DNA from: Pelagibacterales bacterium SAG-MED49
GTDB taxonomy: Bacteria; Pseudomonadota; Alphaproteobacteria; Pelagibacterales; Pelagibacteraceae
Assembly (NCBI GenBank): GCA_014653365.1
Contig: JACWEQ010000005.1
Coordinates: 1 to 58,170 of the forward strand
Length of the DNA stretch: 58,170 bases
Direction of reading: 5' to 3'
Shown here: piece by piece, positions 41,729-49,437 of the stretch
How the letters are laid out: every line of letters begins with the position of its first letter
How positions within the stretch are numbered: position 1 is the first letter of the stretch
Translations under genes and position numbers: made by a program
Notes under the pieces: generated by a model
The model's input: the letters and a program-made list of their open reading frames with translations, nothing else
What the model was told of the DNA's origin: nothing
The model's database searches: none

Positions 41729-42040
41729 ATGAAAGTAATTTACACAAGAACAATGAGAGTAAAAGATGATGGCTTAGGAAAAGCTATGGAAATTGGAAAA
41801 GGTTTAGCGTCTGTTAGAAAAAAACATTACCCTAACCATGAAGTTTATTTTTCATTTCAAATGGGTGGAGATCCTAGAACAATAAGAGAAACTTTAATTG
41901 GAACTATGTTTGAAGGTGATAATGAAGCTGATGCAAATATGTCAGCTGATCCTGAATATCAAAAACTTCAAGAACAATTAAAAGATGTTGCAATAGAAGG
42001 AACTATTGAAGATGAGATAAGACCTATCTTTAGTGAATAG
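41729..42040 (+). CDS. Small dimeric alpha/beta-barrel-like protein, first gene of the small-protein operon
   Basis: The 103-residue product follows a beta-alpha-beta-beta-alpha-beta pattern (strand KVIYTRTMRV; helix with GKAMEIGKGLASVRKKHYP; strands EVYFSFQMG and ETLIGTMF; helix PEYQKLQEQLKDVA; strand GTIEDEIRPIF). This fits the ferredoxin-like dimeric alpha/beta-barrel group that includes ABM, NIPSNAP and EthD types. No catalytic residues are evident. A ribosome-binding site AAAAAGGGGT precedes the ATG. The fold is inferred from pattern only. Confidence 0.72.
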   Translation: MKVIYTRTMRVKDDGLGKAMEIGKGLASVRKKHYPNHEVYFSFQMGGDPRTIRETLIGTMFEGDNEADANMSADPEYQKLQEQLKDVAIEGTIEDEIRPIFSE

Positions 42041-42059
42041 ATAAATTTAAGGAGATAAC

Positions 42060-42329
42060 GTGGTAAAAATAGTTGGAAGCTTTGAAGTAAATGATTGGGT
42101 ACATTGGAAAAAAACATTCGATGCTCATTCAGAGGCTAGAGAAAAAGCTAATATCAAGTCAATTTACGTTGGCAATGAATTAGAAAACAATAATAAAGTT
42201 CACATTGTAATGGAAACGCCTGAAGTGGATACAATGCAAAAATTTATGCAGGAACCACTAAATCAGGAATTAATCAAACAATCAGGTCACAAACAAGAGA
42301 CAACCATAATGGTTGCTTGCTCAGACTAA
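42060..42329 (+). CDS. Small dimeric alpha/beta-barrel-like protein
   Basis: 89 residues starting at GTG (42060) after the strong ribosome-binding site AAGGAGATAAC. The pattern is beta (VKIVGSFEV), alpha (WVHWKKTFDAHSEAREKAN), beta, beta (KVHIVMETP), alpha (MQKFMQEPLNQELIKQS), beta (TTIMVACSD). It resembles DUF3764-like or ABM-like small proteins. Cytoplasmic; function unknown. Second of at least five proteins of this general fold in the operon. Confidence 0.72.
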   Translation: MVKIVGSFEVNDWVHWKKTFDAHSEAREKANIKSIYVGNELENNNKVHIVMETPEVDTMQKFMQEPLNQELIKQSGHKQETTIMVACSD

Positions 42330-42352
42330 TAAAAGAAAAGAAAGGAATAAAA

Positions 42353-42841
42353 ATGAAAACAATAATATCTACAATAATTTTAAGTTTAATATCAACTCTA
42401 TCTTTTGCTGATGGACATACATCAGGAAAATTTAATGCAAGCGGTATGGGTGCATGGGAAGTGAATGCAATGAATGCTGGTAAAGGTGATATGGCAATTA
42501 CTTATGATGGTATAGCTGGTTTATCAGATGATACTCCTGATAGTATATTTCATAAATCAACTATGCACTGTATTGGCGGGTTAACATTACAAGCTGGTAA
42601 ATTTACTGATGAAACTGGTATGTGTAGATTTGATCTAATTGATGGTGAAAGTGTTTATATGAAGTATGAAGGAGAAGGAACTGGTGGATCAGGTGGATCA
42701 GGTACATTTACAATTATAAAAGGAACTGGAAAATATGAAAATATAACTGGAACTGGTTTTTCAAGTAGACAAAATTTAATGACTAAAGCACCAGGATTTT
42801 CAACTACAATGAACCAAATGTCTGGTGAATATAAATATTAA
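42353..42841 (+). CDS. Secreted beta-rich small protein
   Basis: 162 residues from ATG 42353, preceded by AAAGGAAT; an upstream ATG in frame (42317) lies inside the previous gene and lacks the signal. It has a clear signal peptide (MKTIISTIILSLISTLSFA-DG). The mature part is Gly/Ser/Thr-rich and beta-rich, with GTFTIIKGTGKYENITGTGF, a pattern like dirigent/allene-oxide-cyclase-type barrels, and one Cys pair (about residues 64 and 81). It is one of two exported products in an operon otherwise cytoplasmic. The function is not recognised. Confidence 0.72.
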   Translation: MKTIISTIILSLISTLSFADGHTSGKFNASGMGAWEVNAMNAGKGDMAITYDGIAGLSDDTPDSIFHKSTMHCIGGLTLQAGKFTDETGMCRFDLIDGESVYMKYEGEGTGGSGGSGTFTIIKGTGKYENITGTGFSSRQNLMTKAPGFSTTMNQMSGEYKY

Positions 42842-42859
42842 ATAATAGGAGAATAAATT

Positions 42860-43168
42860 ATGAGTGTGATGGTAATATTTTCTCCAAAGTCAATGACTGC
42901 AGAACAATATGATGCAATTCTTAAAAAAGAAAGAGAACTTGGTGTTCATCCTGTAAAGGGATTAAAGTTTGAAGTTTGTTTTGGAGAAGGAAATCAAATG
43001 AAAGTTTCTGTAGTGTACGACTCAATGGAAGCTTTCGAAGAACATGGCAAAAAACTTGCTCCGATAGTTGAAGAAATGGGCTTTGATGTGGGACAACCCG
43101 AAGTTTTTAAAGTTCATAATACAATTCACAATACAACTAACGAAACATACAGATACCATTATGAATAA
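42860..43168 (+). CDS. Small dimeric alpha/beta-barrel-like protein
   Basis: The 102-residue product has strand SVMVIFSPKSM, helix AEQYDAILKKERELG, strand GLKFEVCFGEGN, strand MKVSVVYDS, helix MEAFEEHGKKLAPIVEEMG and the ending QPEVFKVHNTI. This matches a widespread uncharacterised family of small alpha/beta-barrel proteins that end in a PVHN-like motif. Its last codons overlap the start of the following secreted protein by 8 bp, so the two are translationally coupled. Confidence 0.74.
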   Translation: MSVMVIFSPKSMTAEQYDAILKKERELGVHPVKGLKFEVCFGEGNQMKVSVVYDSMEAFEEHGKKLAPIVEEMGFDVGQPEVFKVHNTIHNTTNETYRYHYE

Positions 43169-43535
43169 AATAATATTGATAATTATTAGTGTGTTTTTTC
43201 CATATACTGCTTACGCAGACATGAGTGATGCTAATAAAACTAAAGCTTGGGATTGTAGTGGTATCTACATGGCTAATTACTTTTTGCCATCTGGTGAAAC
43301 GTTTGAATATAGTATGAAAGAAAAATCTATGGCCTCAGTAAAAGTTTTAAAAGCTTATGCTCTTGAAACTGGAGTTCCTGAAAAAAATTGGGATGAAGGA
43401 GTAAATAAAGCAGTAGATAAATATTATGGATCAAAATATGACAAAGTGAAAACAGAGGAATGTCATGCTTTTTTAGAAGAATTGATCCCTAATGGAAAAG
43501 AAAGAGTAAATAAAGTTGTTCAAACATTGTATTAA
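43161..43535 (+). CDS. Small secreted protein, function unknown
   Basis: 124 residues from ATG 43161. A longer frame from 43068 is rejected because the signal peptide (MNKIILIIISVFFPYTAYA-D) starts here. The mature part is helical, with two cysteines (CSGIYM and EECHAF) and the pattern of small periplasmic helical proteins. It is coupled to the preceding gene by an 8-bp overlap. No family is recognised. Confidence 0.7.
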   Translation: MNKIILIIISVFFPYTAYADMSDANKTKAWDCSGIYMANYFLPSGETFEYSMKEKSMASVKVLKAYALETGVPEKNWDEGVNKAVDKYYGSKYDKVKTEECHAFLEELIPNGKERVNKVVQTLY

Positions 43536-43547
43536 AAAGGAGGAATG

Positions 43548-43898
43548 ATGGCGTCAGTTGAAGTAAAAAGTTTTAATAATCCAGATGAAGCTAATTCAAA
43601 CTTTAATAATGCACAAATAGACATTGTTAAAGTTGGAGATCAAAGAGTAATGAGATTAAAATTACAACCTGGCTGGAAATGGTCAAAAGATATCAAACCT
43701 ACAGTTGGTACAGATAGCTGCAAAGCAAAACATATAGGTGTGATAGTTTCAGGTGCAGTTTGTGCAAAACATGATGATGGAACAGAATTAACTTATAAAG
43801 CAGGTGATGCATATTCAATAGAACCTGGTCATGATGGTTGGGTAGTCGGAGATGAGCCAGTAGAAGTTTATGAGTTTCATGGGAAATGGGGTGAATAA
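43548..43898 (+). CDS. Small cupin-domain protein
   Basis: About 116 residues. The cupin core reads LQPGWKWSKDIKP, then CKAKHIGVIVSGAV, GTELTYKAGDAYSIEPGHDGWVVGDEPVEVYEF. His residues in KHIG and PGHDGW could bind metal, though the classic HxH is incomplete. The second of two adjacent ATGs (43545, 43548) has better spacing to AGGAGG. Many stand-alone cupins of this kind are annotated as hypothetical. Confidence 0.82.
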   Translation: MASVEVKSFNNPDEANSNFNNAQIDIVKVGDQRVMRLKLQPGWKWSKDIKPTVGTDSCKAKHIGVIVSGAVCAKHDDGTELTYKAGDAYSIEPGHDGWVVGDEPVEVYEFHGKWGE

Positions 43899-43931
43899 AA
43901 AAATAATAACAATAAAATCAAAGGAGAAAAA

Positions 43932-44222
43932 ATGGAAAAAGAAATGTTGGCTATCTTAAGTCTTAAAGAAGGAAAGTTTGATACATTCATGGGTTGGATG
44001 GCATCTGAGGAAGGAATGGGTGTTAGAAAAAGTGTAGCCTATCCAGAAAAAACTATACCAGGAATTAAACCTGACAAAAGTGGTGTAATGTTCAAAGTTT
44101 CAGTTCACAATGAAGAAGGTATGAAAGAATTTGTTGCTGGAAAAAATCCAGTTGCAAAAGCAATTTATGAAGAATGTGTAGCAAGTGTACATCTTTATGA
44201 ATTATCAAAAGTAAATGTTTAA
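43932..44222 (+). CDS. Small dimeric alpha/beta-barrel-like protein
   Basis: The 96-residue product has strand MLAILSLKEG, helix FDTFMGWMASEEGMG, strands around SVAYPEKT and GVMFKVSV, helix GMKEFVAGKNPVAKAIYEECV, and strand VHLYELSKV. It is similar in layout to the 89-residue protein at 42060. Ribosome-binding site AAAGGAG precedes the ATG. Function unknown. Confidence 0.7.
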   Translation: MEKEMLAILSLKEGKFDTFMGWMASEEGMGVRKSVAYPEKTIPGIKPDKSGVMFKVSVHNEEGMKEFVAGKNPVAKAIYEECVASVHLYELSKVNV

Positions 44223-44237
44223 TAAAGGAGAAAAAGT

Positions 44238-44528
44238 ATGAAAAACTACATGGTAACGCACACTTTTAAATCTAAAGAAGCTAAAGCTAAAATGATAGAA
44301 GTTACTGGTTCAATGTCGATGGAAGATATGACCAAAGCAATGACAAGTGAAAGTGCAAAATGTCAAATGAGCTGGAATACACCAGGTGATAACTTAACAA
44401 TGTTTTGTTGGTGGAAAGGAACTGATCCAGATGCAATTAATAAACAATTAGAATCTATGAATGATTTTTTTGAGCCTCATAAATTTGTTGAGTGTACAGA
44501 TGATATTATAGATTTTAACGCTAACTAA
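44238..44528 (+). CDS. Small dimeric alpha/beta-barrel-like protein
   Basis: The 96-residue product has strand KNYMVTHTF, helix KEAKAKMIEVTG, SMEDMTKAM, strands AKCQMSWNTP and NLTMFCWWKG, helix PDAINKQLESMNDF and terminal strand. It resembles DUF4242-like small barrel proteins. Two cysteines and a Trp pair (FCWWKG) stand out. Ribosome-binding site AAAGGAG. Confidence 0.7.
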   Translation: MKNYMVTHTFKSKEAKAKMIEVTGSMSMEDMTKAMTSESAKCQMSWNTPGDNLTMFCWWKGTDPDAINKQLESMNDFFEPHKFVECTDDIIDFNAN

Positions 44529-44543
44529 AAAAAGGAAATAATA

Positions 44544-44927
44544 ATGGAAGCGAAAGAAATAGTAAAAAAAGCCTACGAGGCTTTTAGTAAAGGTGACATG
44601 GAAACAATGTTTAATGACTTGGTTCATGATGATTGTACTTGGATTTTTCCAGGTGAAGTAGGTAAACACCCTTTATCAGGTATTCACAAAGGAAAACAAG
44701 CAATGATGGAAACTTTTCAAAAAATTCCAGGGGCTTGGGATAATTTTCAAGTCATTCCAGGAGAGATGATCTCAGAGAACAATAAAGTATTTGTTAAGTG
44801 TGAAGGAAAAGCAAGCGGTATGAGTACAATGTTTGGACATTTTTTTGAAGTTGCTGATAATAATAAAATTTCAACAATGATAACATACGACGATACACTT
44901 AGTATGTTCAATGCAATGAAGAAATAA
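44544..44927 (+). CDS. NTF2-like (SnoaL-type) protein
   Basis: The 127-residue product has the SnoaL pattern: N-terminal helices EIVKKAYEAFSKGDMETMFNDL, DDCTWIFPGEVG, GIHKGKQAMMETF, then curved beta strands with VFVKCEGKASG and FFEVADNNKIS. Such proteins are small pocketed enzymes or ligand binders (isomerases, cyclases, hydrolases). Substrate unknown. First of three NTF2-like genes in the operon. Confidence 0.8.
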   Translation: MEAKEIVKKAYEAFSKGDMETMFNDLVHDDCTWIFPGEVGKHPLSGIHKGKQAMMETFQKIPGAWDNFQVIPGEMISENNKVFVKCEGKASGMSTMFGHFFEVADNNKISTMITYDDTLSMFNAMKK

Positions 44928-44935
44928 GAAACAAT

Positions 44936-45268
44936 ATGTCAATTTTAAAAAAACTAAATAAAGTAATCATGGAGAAGGATGGTGCAGCAGCAGCTGAGAT
45001 AATCCATGATGATTACAAGAGGTATTCTCATCTTCAAGGAAACTATACTGAAAGTGGAAAAACAGGTATGATTGAAGCAATTAATAAAGGTTTCATGAAA
45101 GTTGATAAATATAGGATTTTATATGAAAATGATGAAATAGGTTTTGATCATTCTATTGTTACTTACGCCGAGGATGGAAACAAAGAAGCTTTAATGTGCT
45201 ATTGGAAATTTAAAGATGGCAAAATTATAGAATTAGAAACTGGAGCTACAAAATTACCACAGCAGTAA
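44936..45268 (+). CDS. NTF2-like protein, paralogue A
   Basis: The 110-residue product has MSILKKLNKVIMEKDGAAAAEIIHDDY, then IRVLYENDEIG-like (YRILYENDEIGFDHS) and KIIELETGATK at the end. It is clearly paralogous to the protein at 45672-45992. The ribosome-binding site is weak (AAGAAAC), and the start is 8 bp after the previous stop. Confidence 0.78.
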   Translation: MSILKKLNKVIMEKDGAAAAEIIHDDYKRYSHLQGNYTESGKTGMIEAINKGFMKVDKYRILYENDEIGFDHSIVTYAEDGNKEALMCYWKFKDGKIIELETGATKLPQQ

Positions 45269-45290
45269 TTAATTAAAGGAGGAGATAAAG

Positions 45291-45650
45291 ATGAAACTAT
45301 TAGTTCATTCAATACAAGGACCAGAAAATGCTGTGAATGGAGTATTTCCCATAGGAATAGCTTCAATGGCAGCTGAAGCAGGTCATGAAGTAAATATATT
45401 TTTAGCAGGTAACGCTGTTTCTTTAATGAAAACTGAAATAGTAGAAAATATGTCAGCTATTGGAGTTGGGAAGCTAAGTGATTATATGAAAGTCATAAAA
45501 GATAAAGGAATTAAAATTCATTTATCTACAGGAAACTGTAAAGCAAGAGGTATTACAGAAGATGATATTAAAGATAAAAATGGAGTAATGTCAGGACCTC
45601 CAGGATTATTGAAACTTGTAGAAGAAGCTGAGAAAGTCCTGTCATATTAA
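45291..45650 (+). CDS. DsrE/DsrF-like protein
   Basis: The 119-residue product has LLVHSIQGPENAVNGVFPIGIASMAAEAGHEVNIFLAGNAV and a late Cys in IHLSTGNCKARGI, the conserved position for the reactive Cys of DsrE/YchN-type proteins, which carry sulfane sulfur or bind small ligands. A strong ribosome-binding site AAAGGAGGAG precedes it. It is the only obvious redox or sulfur-linked member of the operon. Confidence 0.82.
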   Translation: MKLLVHSIQGPENAVNGVFPIGIASMAAEAGHEVNIFLAGNAVSLMKTEIVENMSAIGVGKLSDYMKVIKDKGIKIHLSTGNCKARGITEDDIKDKNGVMSGPPGLLKLVEEAEKVLSY

Positions 45651-45671
45651 ACAAAAAAAAGGAAGATAACT

Positions 45672-45992
45672 ATGTCAATATTAGCAAAGTATAATGCGGC
45701 TATGGAAGCTAAAGATGAAGCTGCAATGAATGAAATTTTACATGATGATTATAAGTTTACTATGCATGCATCAGGTAATGTTTTAGGCAAAGCAGATGTA
45801 ATCAAGTGGGCGATGAGTGGTGACATTAAAAGAGATAAAATAAGAGTTCTTTTTGAAAATGATGAAATTGGCGTTGAACACGCATTTGTTACATTTGATG
45901 ACGGAAATACTGAGGCTGTAATGGCTGTCTTTAAATATCAAGATGGAAAAATGATTTCTCTTGAAACAGGAGCGACCAAGATACCTAAATAA
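45672..45992 (+). CDS. NTF2-like protein, paralogue B
   Basis: The 106-residue product shares with the protein at 44936 the starts MSIL-K-N and E-KD-AA, the motif HDDYK, FENDEIG, and the ending LETGATKIPK. The duplication flanks the DsrE-like gene. Ribosome-binding site AAAAGGAAG. Confidence 0.78.
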   Translation: MSILAKYNAAMEAKDEAAMNEILHDDYKFTMHASGNVLGKADVIKWAMSGDIKRDKIRVLFENDEIGVEHAFVTFDDGNTEAVMAVFKYQDGKMISLETGATKIPK

Positions 45993-46030
45993 TTATATAT
46001 ATTTAGCGAGATTTAATTTAATATTATTAA

Positions 46031-46366
46031 ATGAGTCTCGCTACTTCATATGCTATTTTAATCCTAGCAGTTATTCTAGGAGTAACTTCAAATAGTTTTG
46101 CAAAAAGTGCTGAGGGTTTTACCCTTGTCTTTCCAAGTATCATCACTGGAATAACAATCGTTGCATGTATGTATGCGCTATCAATGGTGATGAAAAACAT
46201 TCCTATGGGTATAACTTACGCATCATTTGCAGGTTTAACAATTATTGCAACTGTAATAGTTGGGATAATTAGATTTAATCAAATGCCTAATTTATATTCA
46301 TTGATAGGTTTGGCATTAATAATTGTTGGTGTCGTAATGGTTAATCTTTTAGGAAGAGTAGATTAG
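46031..46366 (+). CDS. SMR-family-like four-helix membrane protein lacking the TM1 glutamate
   Basis: The 111-residue product has four membrane helices and the SMR signatures KSAEGFT after TM1, AYALS-like ACMYALSMVMKNIPMGITYA, and LIGLALIIVGVVMVNLLGR. The residue that aligns with the essential Glu14 of EmrE is Gly in VILGVTS; there is no acidic residue in TM1. This argues against ordinary proton-coupled drug export. It starts 38 bp after the last NTF2-like gene and is probably the last gene of the operon. Confidence 0.8.
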   Translation: MSLATSYAILILAVILGVTSNSFAKSAEGFTLVFPSIITGITIVACMYALSMVMKNIPMGITYASFAGLTIIATVIVGIIRFNQMPNLYSLIGLALIIVGVVMVNLLGRVD

Positions 46367-46367
46367 C

Positions 46368-46712
46368 TTAATAACTATCAGGTAATTTATGGTTACCATC
46401 ATCTTGTAAAATAATTTCAAATTTCTCAACAACATTAGATAAATCAAGTGAAGAAAATAAATGAGGAAACATATTACCATCTGAGGCTTGCTCCCATACT
46501 AAATTATCAAGATTTATAGTTTTTACTTTTAGTAAAATAAGATCATTTTGATTTTTATAAAATTTTTTTAGAGTTCCCCTAACTTGCTCTTCCTCAGAAA
46601 AATAGATGTAACCGTCCTCTAAGTCCTTTTTTGTACCCTTAAATTCACTTTTATCTTTAATAACAACCCATTCAATTTTAGCTAATATCTTATAAATAAA
46701 CTTGAAATTCAT
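46368..46712 (-). CDS. DUF952-family protein
   Basis: The 114-residue product has the family features IYKILAKIEWVV, DGYIYFSEEEQVRGTLKKFYKNQNDLILL, LVWEQASDGNMFPHLFSSLDLSNV. DUF952 proteins are small cytoplasmic proteins, proposed to relate to ADP-ribose chemistry in some reports, with no agreed function. Converges on the SMR-like gene with 1 bp between the stops. Confidence 0.82.
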   Translation of the reverse strand: MNFKFIYKILAKIEWVVIKDKSEFKGTKKDLEDGYIYFSEEEQVRGTLKKFYKNQNDLILLKVKTINLDNLVWEQASDGNMFPHLFSSLDLSNVVEKFEIILQDDGNHKLPDSY

Positions 46713-46750
46713 AAATGATTTATAATCAAGCTTAAGGAATAATAAAGTAA

Positions 46751-46774
46751 AACTTCCCCTTTTCAGGGGAAGTT
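46751..46774 (-). terminator. Hairpin, likely terminator of the hisN-DUF924 transcript
   Basis: Stem AACTTCCCC (46751-46759) with GGGGAAGTT (46766-46774), 6-nt loop. On the minus strand it is followed by TTTACTTTATT. It lies about 120 bp beyond the DUF924 stop. The rest of 46713-46896 shows only a short GA run (46790-46801) and AT-rich spacer. Confidence 0.5.
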
Positions 46775-46896
46775 AGAACTAACTTTTATAGAGAGAGAGA
46801 AATATAAGTTAATTTTTATACAATTACTCTTTAACTATCTTTTTAAGAATTAAAAATTGATATTACATCAATGCGGGTATGCAATTTATGAATAAA

Positions 46897-47460
46897 TTAC
46901 CAAGTAGAGTTGGGTTCATTTAAAAAAGCTAATTCCTCGTCTGTAGATTGTCTTTCTAAAATTTTGTTTCTATGGGGATATCTATGAAAAAGTCTTATAG
47001 CTTTTGTATTATCTTTCCAAAACTTTTTAATCTGAACATAGTCTTCGTGTTCTCTTAAATACTTATTAAGTAAATAATATGCCATGTCATGATCGGTAAT
47101 TTCTTCACTATGAATAAGAGGTAAGATCATAAAAAATCTTTGACTTTCATTCATTGCTTCAAGATAGCCCGCATATACTGCATCGTTTACAATTAGTCTT
47201 GTTTTGTGATCTTGTGCAAAAGTTTTTTTATCATTTCTAAACATATTTCTTGAAAATTGATCAAAGAGAATAACTAAAGCTAAAGCGCTCATTGGTTGAT
47301 CTTGCCAATCATCATATTCATTTTGACTTGCAAGCTCATAGTCGTTTAAAAATCTATCTTTAATCATTTTATCTAACGCAGGATCTTTTTTAAATCTTTT
47401 GTCAGCAGGAGTTTCTTTAAACCAAAAATCTAAAATTTCTTGAGCTTTATCTGGTATCAT
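46897..47460 (-). CDS. DUF924-family protein
   Basis: The 187-residue helical protein has the family signature EILDFWFKETPADKRF, then ALVILFDQFSRNMFRN, and HSEEITDHD. DUF924 proteins are cytoplasmic tetratricopeptide-like helical proteins without a known role. The start overlaps the stop of the upstream hisN-like gene by 4 bp. Confidence 0.9.
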   Translation of the reverse strand: MIPDKAQEILDFWFKETPADKRFKKDPALDKMIKDRFLNDYELASQNEYDDWQDQPMSALALVILFDQFSRNMFRNDKKTFAQDHKTRLIVNDAVYAGYLEAMNESQRFFMILPLIHSEEITDHDMAYYLLNKYLREHEDYVQIKKFWKDNTKAIRLFHRYPHRNKILERQSTDEELAFLNEPNSTW

Positions 47461-48269
47461 TTTGAAACTGGTTTTAACAATTTTAGAAATTTATTATGAA
47501 TAGTTTTATTAGATGACACCAAAATATTTCCAGCATTTATTGCGTCTCTATTATCCCATGTAGAAATATATCCACCAGCTGCTTTAATAATTGGTATCAA
47601 TGGGTGTATATCCCAAATCTTATTTGAACATTGAATTACCACATCAACTCTTCCTTCTGCTAAATGAGAATAACTTAGAGCATCACTACAAGGAAATTGC
47701 ATTAAACTTAATATTTGAGGAATTTTTTTTTGTTTGTCAAGAGATAGCCAACCATGAAATGCTGCTGAAACTTTAACGTCTTTAAATATAGCTTTCTTGT
47801 TTACAGAAATTTTTTTTCTTTTTCCATTATGAACCACGTAAGCAATTTTATCTGAAAAATTAATATAATATTTTTTAAGGATTGGAAAATTTGCTAATCC
47901 TAAAATTGGTCTCCCTTTGTAGTTTAATGATATTAAATTGCTCCATGTTGGGTTTCCAATTACAAATGATCTTGTTCCATCAATAGGATCAATTACCCAT
48001 GTAAAATGACTCTTTGATTTTTTATGACCGAATTCTTCACCTATAACTTGATGGGCTGGAAACTTTTTTTTTATTTTTAATCTAATAAATTTCTCAAAAG
48101 CCTTATCGGATGTTGTTACTGGGTCATATCCTTTTCCTTTGAGTTTATTGGAGATTTTGAAGGTTTTATTTAATTTAGAATAATAAAACCTTGTCAATTC
48201 TTTTGCTAACTTATTTAAAAAATTAGCATAAATAGGGTAATTTTTTAAATTAAACTGGTCCACATTCAA
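47457..48269 (-). CDS. hisN: Inositol monophosphatase-family phosphatase (histidinol-phosphatase type)
   Basis: The 270-residue product has the metal-dependent phosphatase motifs: VTTSDKAFEKFIR, GEEFG, WVIDPIDGTRSFVIGNPTW and a late WDIHPLIPIIKAAGG. The GTRSF variant is typical of HisN-type enzymes that dephosphorylate histidinol phosphate, although inositol or PAP phosphatases cannot be fully excluded. It forms an operon with the DUF924 gene and is divergent from the dioxygenase gene. Confidence 0.85.
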   Translation of the reverse strand: MNVDQFNLKNYPIYANFLNKLAKELTRFYYSKLNKTFKISNKLKGKGYDPVTTSDKAFEKFIRLKIKKKFPAHQVIGEEFGHKKSKSHFTWVIDPIDGTRSFVIGNPTWSNLISLNYKGRPILGLANFPILKKYYINFSDKIAYVVHNGKRKKISVNKKAIFKDVKVSAAFHGWLSLDKQKKIPQILSLMQFPCSDALSYSHLAEGRVDVVIQCSNKIWDIHPLIPIIKAAGGYISTWDNRDAINAGNILVSSNKTIHNKFLKLLKPVSK

Positions 48270-48331
48270 CTCTTACTATTTTATTTATGTTGAATAAAGT
48301 TAAATTTTAAATAATTCTTGAATAAAAAAGT

Positions 48332-49435
48332 ATGAAAATTGAACTCAACGACAACAAAGTTTATTTTAATAATGGTTCTTTAAAAAAAGAGATACATCCC
48401 TTTTGGTTAAGAGAAAGAGTAGATGGAGAAGAATTTTTAGACAAAGGCACACAACAAAGACTTTTTGATCCAACTTCATTAGATAATGAAATATGTATTA
48501 ATAAAGTAAATATAAAAGAGGAGTATTTAGAAATAGATTTTAATGATGGTGTTAAATCAAAAATAGATATTAATAAGCTTGCAGTAGAATATTATAATGA
48601 AGATATTGTTATAAAATCTATTCCTAAAATAAAATGGGACTCAACTCTTAAAGAAGTTAAAAACTTTAAATACAAGGACAACTTTTTTGAAAGTGAAGAA
48701 ATGCATGACCTACTTGTTTCTTTTTACAAATATGGATTTGTGATAATAAAAAATATTCCCACAGATAATAATTTTATAGTGAAATTTGCCAATTCAATAG
48801 GAAGTGTTAGACGAACTAATTTTGGTGAATTTTTTAATGTTAAGTCTAAATCAGATCCAAATGATCTAGCCTATACATCTCTAGGTTTAGCTCCTCATAC
48901 CGATAATCCTTATCGAAATCCTGTCCCATGTATTCAGTTACTACACTGTATTGAAAGTGAAGTATCTGGTGGATTGTCAACATTAGTAGATGGCTATACT
49001 GTTACTGAAGATTTAAAAAGTGAAAATCCAAATTTTTATAAAATTTTATCAGAAGTAAAAGTAAGATTTAAATTTATTGATAAAGATGTTGTTCTAGAAG
49101 ATTGGTCTGAGTTAATAAAACTTAATGATGACAAAACGTTTAAACAAGTAAGGTTTAGTCCAAGATTAGATTATGTGCCAATGCTAGATAAAGAAAAATT
49201 AGATCTATATTACAAAGCCCGAAAAAAATTATCTAAAATGTATAACTCAGATAAATATAGAATTGAATTCAAACTTGTTCCAAAAGATTTAATGATGATG
49301 GATAATTATAGGTTGCTTCATGGCAGAACTGCTTACGAAGCAAAAGAAGGTAATAGATTTTTACAAGGATGTTATATTGACTATGATAGTACTGAGGGGA
49401 AACTAAGACATCTAAAAAGAAAATTTAACTTATAA
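48332..49435 (+). CDS. Gamma-butyrobetaine dioxygenase-like Fe(II)/2-oxoglutarate oxygenase
   Basis: The 367-residue product has the two-domain layout of gamma-butyrobetaine and trimethyllysine hydroxylases: an N-terminal DUF971-like domain (HPFWLRERVDG) and a TauD-like catalytic domain with His189 and Asp191 (APHTDNP), distal His330 in MMDNYRLLHGRTAYE, and Arg342 for 2-oxoglutarate. The Zn-binding cysteines of the classic N-domain are not seen. It would hydroxylate a quaternary-ammonium or related substrate, plausible in a cell that uses such compounds, but no carnitine genes are adjacent. Confidence 0.85.
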   Translation: MKIELNDNKVYFNNGSLKKEIHPFWLRERVDGEEFLDKGTQQRLFDPTSLDNEICINKVNIKEEYLEIDFNDGVKSKIDINKLAVEYYNEDIVIKSIPKIKWDSTLKEVKNFKYKDNFFESEEMHDLLVSFYKYGFVIIKNIPTDNNFIVKFANSIGSVRRTNFGEFFNVKSKSDPNDLAYTSLGLAPHTDNPYRNPVPCIQLLHCIESEVSGGLSTLVDGYTVTEDLKSENPNFYKILSEVKVRFKFIDKDVVLEDWSELIKLNDDKTFKQVRFSPRLDYVPMLDKEKLDLYYKARKKLSKMYNSDKYRIEFKLVPKDLMMMDNYRLLHGRTAYEAKEGNRFLQGCYIDYDSTEGKLRHLKRKFNL

Positions 49436-49437
49436 GT

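Noticed and set aside
42317-42352. Longer start of the secreted beta-rich protein
   Set aside because: The extension overlaps the previous gene and hides a good signal peptide that begins at 42353 after AAAGGAAT.
43068-43160. Longer start of the second secreted protein
   Set aside because: The extension lies inside the preceding gene in another frame; the signal peptide starts at 43161.
45993-46030. Guanidine-type riboswitch before the SMR-like gene
   Set aside because: The 38-bp gap is too short and contains no ykkC-like conserved blocks.
46790-46801. Short GA dinucleotide run as a phase-variation tract
   Set aside because: It lies between transcription units with no gene or promoter arrangement that slippage would switch.
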